DNA of 6,971 nucleotides from Dehalococcoidia bacterium UBA3254 (GCA_002362735.1 DEUU01000063.1:1-6971); one strand, 5' to 3'; positions 1 through 6,039 are shown, counted from the stretch's first letter. Program-made: numbers and translations. Notes: generated by a model not told the origin, from the letters alone.

Positions 1-88
1 TTGTTAACCAATGTCAGTATTATCGACTACTGCCATCCAGATTAGTCAACCGGCACCAAGATACCTGATAACACTGCTCTCTAGAGGT

Positions 89-117
89 TTGTGGCCTCGG
101 GAGACAAGGTACATACT
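89..117 (+). promoter_or_regulatory. Weak sigma-70-like promoter candidate upstream of the zinc-ribbon-like gene
   Basis: TTGTGG at 89-94 matches three of six bases of the -35 consensus. CATACT at 112-117 matches four of six of the -10 consensus, and the spacer is 17 bases. It would start transcription near 124, ahead of the first small gene. This is pattern matching by eye only; matches this weak occur by chance. Confidence 0.2.
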
Positions 118-155
118 GTTATTAACTAGGGAAAATATGCACTTCTAGTGGGGTA

Positions 156-467
156 ATGGACATTAGAGAGAATCAGGTCTCACATCAGGACTGGTCAAGG
201 ACGATGAGTGGTGTTGCTGTACTGGAATATAGAAACCCGTTGCAAGTAGCCACTCGTCCGGGTGGCTTACTCAAACGAAGGGTTGCTCTATACAATGGTT
301 TAAGCATAAAACTCGACGATGTAATCGTCCAATGTCCGAAATGCAAGGCACTCGAAACGCTGCAGTTCGCCGCAGGTACACTGACACCGTGCCGCAAGTT
401 CTCACAAAGGGAGGGCATTACATACCATGATTGTGGGTCTGATTTACCTTGCCGTCTCCACCGGTAA
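156..467 (+). CDS. Hypothetical small zinc-ribbon-like protein
   Basis: This is a 103-residue ORF that I do not recognise as a named family. The C-terminal half has spaced cysteines that look like metal ligands: CPKC at residues 60-63, C79, then HDCGSDLPC at 91-99. A CxxC knuckle followed by a second Cys/His cluster is the usual layout of a zinc ribbon, so a structural zinc is a reasonable inference. The N-terminal part has basic residues (LLKRR at 38-42) and no membrane segment or signal peptide. The start is uncertain. ATG 156 has only a G-rich stretch upstream (149-153). An internal ATG at 204 (residue 17) is preceded very closely by AAGGA at 197-201 and would give an 87-residue protein that keeps all cysteines. 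Function is unknown. A 77-residue ORF lies antisense to it, but the Cys pattern favours the plus strand. Confidence 0.55.
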   Translation: MDIRENQVSHQDWSRTMSGVAVLEYRNPLQVATRPGGLLKRRVALYNGLSIKLDDVIVQCPKCKALETLQFAAGTLTPCRKFSQREGITYHDCGSDLPCRLHR

Positions 468-517
468 TCTCATTTATAAGGCAGACCAGTCAGATTCTCC
501 ACGTTATTCGGGTGTTA

Positions 518-676
518 ATGACCGATGAACCTGCTGTTAGGGTATGTCAAATCGATTTCATTACGCGTGAATTGGATTTTCATGTCTCCCCAGGAAAGGT
601 ATGCCTTTTTATGGACCAGGACCATGAAGATGCAGAGCAAGCTGGTATATTCCGTTCGGAATACTGTTATCAGTGA
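518..676 (+). CDS. Doubtful 52-residue ORF of unknown function
   Basis: This reading frame starts at ATG 518 and ends in TGA 22 bases before the small membrane protein gene at 699, a spacing that would suit co-transcription. The same frame is open back to 449, but that part overlaps the end of the preceding gene, so the ATG at 518 is the more natural start. The predicted peptide is mixed polar and hydrophobic, rich in acidic residues near its end (DQDHEDAE), with no membrane segment or recognisable motif. There is no convincing ribosome binding site. It may be a real small protein or simply an open frame in a non-coding gap. Confidence 0.25.
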   Translation: MTDEPAVRVCQIDFITRELDFHVSPGKVCLFMDQDHEDAEQAGIFRSEYCYQ

Positions 677-685
677 AAATAGGTG

Positions 686-694
686 AAAGGAGGT
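686..694 (+). promoter_or_regulatory. Perfect Shine-Dalgarno for the small membrane protein
   Basis: AAAGGAGGT at 686-694 is complementary to the 16S rRNA 3' end and sits four bases before the ATG at 699. It is the best ribosome binding site in the window. It fixes the reading frame here and argues against an overlapping open frame in another phase (683-928) that would need a GTG start. Confidence 0.85.
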
Positions 695-698
695 CAAT

Positions 699-854
699 AT
701 GTTAAATTTACTCGTGATCATTGCTGTCATCATCCTAATTTTATGGCTACTGGGTCTACTTTTTCACTTCCTGTCAGGTCCGATCCTCTGGATTTTACTC
801 GTCATTGGGATAATTTTCTTGATTATCTGGTTGTGGCGTCGAGTAAAACGTTAA
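699..854 (+). CDS. lmo0937 family small membrane protein (DUF5670-like)
   Basis: This 51-residue protein is almost entirely two hydrophobic helices. The first spans about residues 3-25, the second about 29-46, with a short FLSGP turn between them and a basic tail (WRRVKR). This is the typical architecture, length and tail of the lmo0937/DUF5670 family of tiny inner-membrane proteins, which are widespread in bacteria and of unknown function. The start is set by the perfect Shine-Dalgarno at 686-694. An overlapping 81-residue frame in another phase has no such support and lacks family features. The next gene is a dodecin 98 bases downstream. Membrane insertion is predicted from composition; a stress link is only suggested by what is generally seen for such proteins. 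Confidence 0.85.
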   Translation: MLNLLVIIAVIILILWLLGLLFHFLSGPILWILLVIGIIFLIIWLWRRVKR

Positions 855-899
855 TCCCAATAGGCTGGACATGTATTTACATTCCTGGCTCTTTGGTAA

Positions 900-918
900 A
901 TCCGGAGACTAACCGGAT
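900..918 (+). other. Short inverted repeat between the small membrane protein and dodecin genes
   Basis: ATCCGG (900-905) and CCGGAT (913-918) form a 6-bp stem with a 7-base loop. No T tract follows, so it is not a standard terminator. It could be an operator-like dyad or an RNA hairpin. A TATAAG box lies just downstream at 924-929, without a good -35 partner. Confidence 0.25.
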
Positions 919-952
919 AGAAGTATAAGTTAATAAAATAAAGGATCTTAAA

Positions 953-1159
953 ATGTCTATTTCAAGAACAACCGAAATCAAATCATCTTCTGCAATCAGT
1001 TTTGATGATGCAATGAAAAAGGGGATCAGTCGAGCTCAAAAGACGCTACATAACGTTAGAGGAGCCTGGATAGAAAATCAGGAAATCATAATCGATGCAA
1101 AGGGTAATATATCCGAATACCGGGTCCAGTTGAAAGTAACCTTCATTCTTGAGGAGTAG
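953..1159 (+). CDS. Dodecin family protein
   Basis: This 68-residue protein has the usual dodecin length. The order of elements matches the family: a first strand, a single helix of about residues 17-33 (FDDAMKKGISRAQKTL), then NVRGAWIENQ and two strands ending EYRVQLKVTFILEE. Dodecins assemble into hollow dodecamers that store or sequester flavins in the cytoplasm. W39 is at the position of the tryptophan that stacks on flavin in characterised dodecins. The position that is usually Gln in the flavin-binding forms (Q in a motif like FQVTMKV) reads R57 here, so flavin binding cannot be assumed. The ATG at 953 has AAGGA at 941-945, seven bases upstream. It is likely in one transcription direction with its small neighbours, though the 98-base gap could hold its own promoter. 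Confidence 0.9.
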   Translation: MSISRTTEIKSSSAISFDDAMKKGISRAQKTLHNVRGAWIENQEIIIDAKGNISEYRVQLKVTFILEE

Positions 1160-1243
1160 CTTGGCTTAATTTAGGAGCCAGTAAATTGGTACCAGTTTAG
1201 ATGAGCTTGACCACTACGGCTATTCTAACCACGATTACAGTAC

Positions 1244-1262
1244 CAGACAGGATCACCTGTGG
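1244..1262 (+). other. Small stem-loop just before the ribosome binding site of the 1280 gene
   Basis: ACAGG (1247-1251) and CCTGT (1256-1260) form a perfect 5-bp stem around the tetraloop ATCA. Flanking bases can extend it if a short bulge is allowed. It ends a few bases before GGGAGGGA (1269-1276). It could affect translation, but a stem this short is common by chance. Confidence 0.2.
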
Positions 1263-1279
1263 TGGATAGGGAGGGATAT

Positions 1280-1567
1280 ATGGATATTCAGGTACAAACA
1301 CCAAAGTTTGATGTTGGGCATCGGGTAAAGGTGATTCTACAGAGCGAAGATGACGAGCCAATAGATCACCTCTCTACGAATTATCTTAAATACCATGGTA
1401 AGGTCGGCTATATTGCCGAATCTGAGGTTGAACTACCCAAGATAAGCCGTGAAAGATGGAATATCAAATCCTACAACTATGATGTTTTCATGGTAAAAAT
1501 TGGGGTCATATTACGTCTCCCGGAAGAATACCTGGAATCAGCAGAATCTCGTCGATTTGTCATGTGA
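1280..1567 (+). CDS. Hypothetical 95-residue protein, possible SH3-like small beta barrel
   Basis: I do not recognise this family. The start is placed at ATG 1280 because GGGAGGGA (1269-1276) sits just upstream; the alternative GTG at 1259 would put that ribosome binding site inside the gene. The protein has no membrane segment or signal. Its layout recalls small SH3/KOW-like barrels: FDVGHRVKVI near the start, then YLKYHGKVGYIAE, then YNYDVFMVKIGVILRLPEEYLE. In such folds an 'F..G..V.V' strand and a 'G..G.I' turn are followed by a 'Y.V' strand and a final 'LPE..L' segment, as in the nitrile hydratase beta subunit C-terminus. That is a fold guess from pattern only, and no enzymatic function is implied. 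The gene is followed by a terminator-like hairpin at 1663-1692, so it probably ends the left-hand group. Confidence 0.7.
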   Translation: MDIQVQTPKFDVGHRVKVILQSEDDEPIDHLSTNYLKYHGKVGYIAESEVELPKISRERWNIKSYNYDVFMVKIGVILRLPEEYLESAESRRFVM

Positions 1568-1662
1568 TCGAAAGAAGAATATACACCGATATATTCGACA
1601 AAGTTGACAACCCGAGCAGACAAGAGAGCTGTTGGCCGCCGGTAATTAGTGCCAGGTGCTTT

Positions 1663-1692
1663 AGATATTATGAATTGAAATAATATCTTTTT
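1663..1692 (+). terminator. Candidate intrinsic terminator after the 1280-1567 gene
   Basis: A 9-bp stem is formed by AGATATTAT (1663-1671) and ATAATATCT (1680-1688), with an 8-base loop. It runs straight into a T tract (T at 1688-1692). Position about 100 bases downstream of a stop codon and the T tract fit a Rho-independent terminator. The stem has only one G-C pair, so it would be weak. Confidence 0.5.
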
Positions 1693-1737
1693 CGTACAGC
1701 TATTGTTTAAGCATGTTTAGAACGGCCGAGATTACGG

Positions 1738-1784
1738 ATGACCTGACTCCTAGAAGCACCATCACTTCTTGGGAGTCAGGTCAT
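1738..1784 (+). terminator. Strong long hairpin, terminator or attenuator candidate
   Basis: Bases 1738-1750 (starting ATGACCTGACTCC) are perfectly complementary to 1772-1784. Above this 13-bp stem, after a U-G pair and a one-base bulge, AGAAG (1752-1756) pairs with CTTCT (1765-1769) around an 8-base loop CACCATCA. The sequence after it, GTGTTTGTTT, is T-rich but interrupted. It could be a second terminator, part of the leader of the gene at 1924, or a dyad in DNA. On the minus strand it has no T tract, so bidirectional termination is not supported. Confidence 0.55.
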
Positions 1785-1792
1785 GTGTTTGT

Positions 1793-1821
1793 TTGCAGAA
1801 TAAGCAGAGAACTCACATTAT
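1793..1821 (+). promoter_or_regulatory. Possible sigma-70-like promoter for the phosphatase-MBL pair
   Basis: TTGCAG at 1793-1798 (three of six -35 matches) and CATTAT at 1816-1821 (four of six -10 matches) are separated by 17 bases. It lies just past the strong hairpin and about 100 bases before the ATG at 1924, which would give a leader containing the alternative pairings described separately. Seen by eye only; weak matches. Confidence 0.3.
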
Positions 1822-1867
1822 CTGGAGAAGGAGTTCTGCACAGAATAGCTTTAAACCAAGGTTAATT

Positions 1868-1880
1868 GAGAACTATTCTC
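1868..1880 (+). other. Small palindrome in the leader of the 1924 gene
   Basis: GAGAA (1868-1872), CTA, TTCTC (1876-1880) form a perfect 5-bp dyad. CTATTCT within it (1873-1879) is also complementary to AGAATAG at 1842-1848, so the two pairings exclude each other. It could be an operator half-site pair or a switch element in RNA. Confidence 0.3.
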
Positions 1881-1923
1881 TTTCCAGAAATTAAAAACAT
1901 CTAAGTACAGGGAACAAAGAAAC

Positions 1924-3975
1924 ATGAAATCGGAAAACATCTGCCAGTTTCCACGCGTTAATAAAGCCAGAATAGCACTACGGGTATTCTTGAATTTTAT
2001 CTCCATCGTCATTTTGTTATTGGTCATCACTAAAATGTTTCCTCAACTCGGTAGTATAGAAAACTACTCTAGAACAATATGGGTAATCTTAATATTGGCA
2101 GCACTTAACATATTGATATGGTTACTGCTCATTAGAGGCCTTCTGGGATTGTTCCAAAGAATACCTCCCGCTTTCATGTTGATAGCTTTTGCTGTAATTT
2201 CCCTGTTTTTTCCGGCTATCCTGCTAGAGATGGCAAGTCGGTTTTCTCCAGGATTAATGATTAATGGTTTCAGTTCGACATTACTAATCGCTTTGTTAAT
2301 GGCTTTAGTCTCGTTAGTATGGGCTAGCATATTTGCGACGGACGACGAGACTCTAGTTTATCAGGGGATTCTTAAGAGAGATAGCACGAAACTCATAGAA
2401 AAAGAGGATTTGGGTAAGCCTGGGATAGTCTTCCTGGAAATAGACGGACTAGGAGGTAAAGTACTAAATGATGCAATGAATATAGGGAAGGCTCCCAATA
2501 TGAAGCGTTGGACTGATTGTGAAAGCCATAAATTGACTTTCTGGGATTCGGACCTTTCGTCCCAAACCAGTGCGGCTCAAGCAGGAATACTTCATGGCAA
2601 CAACTTCGGTATTCCTGCATTCAGATGGTATGACAAAACAAAGCAGAACATTGTAGTTTCAAGTTCGATAACAGATATTTCGGAAATAGAAAAGCAGCTT
2701 TCTGATGGCAATGGTCTATTAAGTAAAGGGGGTACGGCTAGAGCTAGTCTTTTATCCGGCGATGCCAGTCGGGTCTTGATGACAGCCAGCAGGGCATTTG
2801 ATGTGACTTCAGATGATTTTAGGGCATACTACGCATATTTCCTCAATCCATCTAACATGTTGAGGAGTTTTTCGCTTATGGTATGGGACTGGATTCTGGA
2901 GAAAAAAGCCGCCTGGAGCCAGCGATTTAGAAATGAGAAGCCACGTATAAACCGGGGGGGAGTCTACTTTTTATTAAGGTCGTTAATTACCGTCTTGCTC
3001 AGGGATTTTAGCCTTTTCGCTCTGAAGGGAGATATGTATTCAGGGGTACCTTATGTCTATGTTACATTAGCAGGTTATGATGACGTTTCTCATCACTCAG
3101 GAATAAAAAGGCCTGACACTCTAGAAGTATTACGCAAACTAGACCGGGAATTCGGTAAACTGGAACAGGTAGCCATGCATACCGCCAGAAAGTATAAATT
3201 CGTTGTGCTATCTGACCATGGGCATACGCAAGGTGCAACTTTCGAGGACCGGTATGGAGAAAGCCTGGTGGATGTTGTCCGCCGCCTTGTCCAAGACCCG
3301 GGAAAGGCATACAACGTGGCAGGATATGGAACAAAACATGAAAGTGCATACTATATTGATGCCGCTCTTAGGGATTTTAAGTTCTCAAATTCAATAATTG
3401 GGAGAAGAATTCATAGCAGGCTTAGCAGTAATCAACAGTATAAGGTTGGAAAAGAAGAAGAGAACAACATAGTAGTGCTGGCCTCGGGTAATCTGGGACT
3501 CATATCATTTACGTTTGTAGGACATAGATTAACCGTTGAGGAAATAACAAAAGAATTCCCGGGTCTCCTCACCGGTTTGGTAGCGCATCCGGGGGTTGGT
3601 TTTGTCATGCTTCATTCAAATCAAACAGGAGCCGTAGCTCTGGGAAAGAAAGGGAAGATGTATCTTTCCACAGGCGTAGTAGAGGGTGAAAACCCACTTA
3701 AAGACTATGGTCCGATTACGCCGCATAACTTGGTGAGGACAGATAGTTTCCCCAACGCTCCCGATATCCTCGTAATGAGCACCTACTGGAAAGATATTGA
3801 TGAAGTGGCTGCTTTTGAGGAGCAGGTTGCCAGTCATGGGGGGACTGGGGGAGAACAATCAAAGCCCTTTATACTCTATCCAAACGAATTCCAACTTGGA
3901 ACAGATAGAATTATCGGGGCTGAGGCTGTATATAAGGTTTTTAAGCGCTGGACTAATGAGGTTAAAGAACCTTGA
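1924..3975 (+). CDS. Membrane-anchored alkaline-phosphatase-superfamily hydrolase (type I phosphodiesterase-like)
   Basis: This 683-residue protein has two parts. Residues 1-138 contain four predicted membrane helices (about 17-38, 52-74, 83-101 and 117-138). Residues 165-683 form an alkaline-phosphatase-fold domain. Expected metal and catalytic residues can be placed: D174 in LEIDG, nucleophile T215 in SSQTSAAQAG, D386 and H390 in YDDVSHHSG, D431-H432 in LSDHGH, and H638 in SHGGTGG. The enzyme therefore looks competent to hydrolyse phosphate mono- or diesters using two metal ions, but the substrate cannot be read from sequence. Similar proteins are annotated as alkaline phosphatase family, sometimes with a holin-like N-terminus. 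With four helices and a short N-terminus the catalytic domain could face either side; I cannot decide which. The start ATG has AGGGA at 1909-1913. The stop overlaps the next gene's start, implying an operon. Confidence 0.85.
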   Translation: MKSENICQFPRVNKARIALRVFLNFISIVILLLVITKMFPQLGSIENYSRTIWVILILAALNILIWLLLIRGLLGLFQRIPPAFMLIAFAVISLFFPAILLEMASRFSPGLMINGFSSTLLIALLMALVSLVWASIFATDDETLVYQGILKRDSTKLIEKEDLGKPGIVFLEIDGLGGKVLNDAMNIGKAPNMKRWTDCESHKLTFWDSDLSSQTSAAQAGILHGNNFGIPAFRWYDKTKQNIVVSSSITDISEIEKQLSDGNGLLSKGGTARASLLSGDASRVLMTASRAFDVTSDDFRAYYAYFLNPSNMLRSFSLMVWDWILEKKAAWSQRFRNEKPRINRGGVYFLLRSLITVLLRDFSLFALKGDMYSGVPYVYVTLAGYDDVSHHSGIKRPDTLEVLRKLDREFGKLEQVAMHTARKYKFVVLSDHGHTQGATFEDRYGESLVDVVRRLVQDPGKAYNVAGYGTKHESAYYIDAALRDFKFSNSIIGRRIHSRLSSNQQYKVGKEEENNIVVLASGNLGLISFTFVGHRLTVEEITKEFPGLLTGLVAHPGVGFVMLHSNQTGAVALGKKGKMYLSTGVVEGENPLKDYGPITPHNLVRTDSFPNAPDILVMSTYWKDIDEVAAFEEQVASHGGTGGEQSKPFILYPNEFQLGTDRIIGAEAVYKVFKRWTNEVKEP

Positions 3976-4820
3976 AATCAGAGGAATTTAGTATCACCTT
4001 TTTGGGCACTTCCGCTGCTACAATAAATCCATATTCTCCCACTTCGACTTGTTTGTTTGAGGGAGGTGGCATCAAAATAGTGATAGATGCTGGAGTTGGT
4101 ACGCTAAGGCAACTTCACCGAATACATCTTAACACTGACGGAATTGATGTCGTGTTGATTACCCATTGGCATTTTGACCATTTTGCAGGACTACCTGCAC
4201 TGTTGAAATCCAGAAAGAAAACCTCATTACTAGCTATTTATGGGCCTCAACCATCTATCCTTGCCAGGATATATCTTACTAATTTACTCCATTCTGCGTC
4301 TATTCATTTTGAAGTTATAACAGAAAACTTTTCCAAAAATTTCGGGAATATCCTGGTAGAAACAGTCCCAACCATTCATGATATTGTTTCCTTTGGATGG
4401 ATTCTCACTGAGAGCGCGCCAATCGCACAGAGTGAGAGAAGGCGTATTGTAATAAGCGGAGATACTCGACCAAATCAGGCTTTGGTTAGTGCCGCCGAGG
4501 AAGCAGATCTGTTGGTTCACGAAGCAACGTATCTTCATAGGAATGCTGATAGAGCCTATACACATAAACATAGTACGGCCGCAGAAGCAGCAGAAGTAGC
4601 GAAAAAATCCCACGTAGGAGCATTAGCTCTCACTCATATTTCTAACAATAGTTCCAAATTGAGTGCGCTACTGGAAGCCGGGAAGATATTCCCGGTCGTA
4701 CTAGTCCCTTCTCCTCTTGATAAAATATATATTAGGCCTGTTCCTGACGATGTTAAAAAGGAGACTGTCGGATGGGGAGATGTGAGAATGGTAGAGAATA
4801 CGATTATTGGAAAGATATGA
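3972..4820 (+). CDS. MBL-fold metallo-hydrolase, RNase Z-like
   Basis: This 282-residue protein is a complete metallo-beta-lactamase-fold enzyme. It opens with a FLGTSAA strand as in RNase Z relatives. It has the two-metal signature THWHFDH (H65, H67, D69, H70), then H136 in TIHD, D164 in SGDTRP and H222 in LTHIS, with HEATYL (183-188) and HSTAAEAAEVA (200-210) as in RNase Z. All usual metal ligands are present, so activity is likely. The RNase Z exosite arm is not evident, so tRNA 3' processing is not established and an aryl-sulfatase or phosphodiesterase-like role is possible. It starts with TTG at 3972, overlapping the TGA of the upstream phosphatase gene as TTGA, with GAGG at 3958-3961 as a plausible ribosome binding site. 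A later start would delete the first strand of the fold. It has no signal peptide and is probably cytoplasmic. Confidence 0.88.
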   Translation: MKSEEFSITFLGTSAATINPYSPTSTCLFEGGGIKIVIDAGVGTLRQLHRIHLNTDGIDVVLITHWHFDHFAGLPALLKSRKKTSLLAIYGPQPSILARIYLTNLLHSASIHFEVITENFSKNFGNILVETVPTIHDIVSFGWILTESAPIAQSERRRIVISGDTRPNQALVSAAEEADLLVHEATYLHRNADRAYTHKHSTAAEAAEVAKKSHVGALALTHISNNSSKLSALLEAGKIFPVVLVPSPLDKIYIRPVPDDVKKETVGWGDVRMVENTIIGKI

Positions 4821-4908
4821 TTCTGTAATCTATAAAACATCTTGATTTCAGTTATATTATCCAAGACTACTTAAAATGGCTTAATGGTCATTTGTGACGT
4901 AAGGTAAA
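4821..4908 (+). other. Intergenic region before the S2P-like gene
   Basis: This 88-base AT-rich gap contains TATATT-like sequence near 4853 but no -35 box at a good distance, and no terminator hairpin. AAGG at 4901-4904 lies four bases before ATG 4909 and serves as ribosome binding site. The downstream gene may be read from the upstream operon or from a promoter I cannot define. Confidence 0.35.
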
Positions 4909-6039
4909 ATGGACTCAGGACATAATTTGATTCACTGGAAGTATCTCGGTAGGTTTTTCTCAATACGTACCAGAGTACACTACACGTGTTATGCTGCAAT
5001 GGTCTTGATTGCAGGCATTTTGGTTACCCAGTTTCCACAGGACTATCCCCTTTGGCATAGAGTTGTCGTAGGGGTGGCCGGCAGCATACTTTTCCTTATT
5101 TCCATGATCATCAGTCAAATTCTCTTTAACATAATAGCCCTTATACTCGGAATCCCACTTAGAAACGTTACACTATTTATCCTTGGCCAAGCGACGCAAG
5201 TCCCTGAAGACGGCACGCGTCCATCTTTAGAAGCTATTATGGGGGCGGTTGTACTTTTCCTGAACGTTATCATGGCGGGTATTTTTAATTGGCTATACCT
5301 CGGCCAATCGAGCGCGGGTAATATCCTGATCCTTGATTTACTTCAATGGATAGCCTATTTCTGGTATCTGCTTGCTCTATTACATCTCATGCCTTTTTTA
5401 CCTTTGGCTGGAGGCAGAATCCTGGTAGCCATCGTATGGAGAGCGACCGGTAATTATCTCCGGGCAATACGGATTACGACATTACTAGGATGGGGTTTTA
5501 GCCTAATCTTGACCGTAGGAGGATTATTGCTGCTGGTTTTATCCCGCCAAATAGAGAACGGGGTGTTATTGATGTATTTTGGTTGGGCTTTACAACAAGG
5601 AACAACACTGATTCGCAGACGAGCAATATTGCTGGCCTCCCTTAAGGATATAAAAGCTAAAAATATGATCTCCGGTGAGTTCTCATCGATCGATCCAAAT
5701 AGCCGTTTGGATCAGGTGATCCGGGATCATATTCTGAAAAGTGGACAGGACTATTTTGCTGTCACCGAAAAGGGCATACTACTCGGAGTTTTGACCATCG
5801 GAAATATGAAACGCGTTAAAAAGTTACATTCGGACTCGATTCCAGTCGGAAATATCATGATACCGGCCGCGGCGGTTAGCACCGTACAAGGAGAACAATC
5901 CGCAGCTTATATACTCGAACAAATGGACCAATTAAGAGTCAACAGTATACCTGTTTTGAAGGATAACGAACTGATCGGCATCGTAATGAGAGAGAAGCTA
6001 ATGCGGCTATCTAGACTTCGGAACCAGCTTAGCATATAA
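4909..6039 (+). CDS. Site-2-protease-like membrane protein with two CBS domains, catalytic residues lost
   Basis: This 376-residue protein follows the plan of M50 (SpoIVFB/Rip-type) intramembrane proteases with C-terminal CBS pairs. A short N-terminus (RFFSIRTRVHYTCY) leads into membrane helices, with further helices through about residue 224 and two CBS-like repeats at about 252-310 and 314-372. The family motif before 'RRYGIPVRSITLFIFGG' is recognisable as ALILGIPLRNVTLFILG at 77-93. The metal-binding HExxH just before it is replaced by SQILF (69-73). The second motif, normally N..P.FPLDGGR, reads HLMPFLPLAGGR (159-170), so both the Asn and the zinc-ligand Asp are gone (H159 and A167). The frame is open throughout, which argues against simple decay. 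It is most likely a pseudoprotease that may bind or regulate a partner, with CBS domains possibly sensing adenine nucleotides. AAGG at 4901-4904 supports the start. Confidence 0.85.
   Translation: MDSGHNLIHWKYLGRFFSIRTRVHYTCYAAMVLIAGILVTQFPQDYPLWHRVVVGVAGSILFLISMIISQILFNIIALILGIPLRNVTLFILGQATQVPEDGTRPSLEAIMGAVVLFLNVIMAGIFNWLYLGQSSAGNILILDLLQWIAYFWYLLALLHLMPFLPLAGGRILVAIVWRATGNYLRAIRITTLLGWGFSLILTVGGLLLLVLSRQIENGVLLMYFGWALQQGTTLIRRRAILLASLKDIKAKNMISGEFSSIDPNSRLDQVIRDHILKSGQDYFAVTEKGILLGVLTIGNMKRVKKLHSDSIPVGNIMIPAAAVSTVQGEQSAAYILEQMDQLRVNSIPVLKDNELIGIVMREKLMRLSRLRNQLSI

Larger units (their letters stand above)
1568..1923 (+). other. 356-base non-coding region with several hairpins
   Basis: No supportable gene lies here on either strand. 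The stretch separates the small-gene group from the large membrane enzyme. It contains an AT-rich terminator-like hairpin (1663-1692), a strong long hairpin (1738-1784), a promoter candidate (1793-1821) and several short complementary segments between 1804 and 1880. No tRNA, T-box or riboswitch consensus was recognised. Confidence 0.6.

Noticed and set aside
185..418. 77-residue minus-strand frame opposite the Cys-rich ORF
   Set aside because: The plus-strand frame has an ordered Cys/His pattern, while this one has no motif; it is treated as a shadow.
441..469. Hairpin around the stop codon of the Cys-rich ORF as a terminator
   Set aside because: GATTTACC and GGTAATC can pair with a one-base bulge, but the loop is long and no T tract follows.
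515..733. 72-residue minus-strand frame
   Set aside because: It is antisense to the start of the small membrane protein; its hydrophobic content mirrors that gene, and no ribosome binding site supports it.
683..928. 81-residue plus-strand frame with GTG start
   Set aside because: It overlaps the lmo0937-type gene (699-854) in another phase. The Shine-Dalgarno at 686-694 lies inside it and serves ATG 699, and its protein has no recognisable features.
1568..1923. T-box, tRNA or known riboswitch in the gap
   Set aside because: No T-box anti-terminator consensus, cloverleaf or familiar aptamer core was found; only generic hairpins are visible.
2064..3858. Several open frames of 64-95 residues, mostly antisense, within the phosphatase gene
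   Set aside because: All lie inside a long gene with conserved catalytic motifs in frame and show no independent signals.
5113..5127. Frameshift or sequencing error as the reason for the missing HExxH
   Set aside because: The flanking residues on both sides align in the same frame with the S2P pattern, and the second motif is also altered by simple codon changes, so a local frame error does not explain it.
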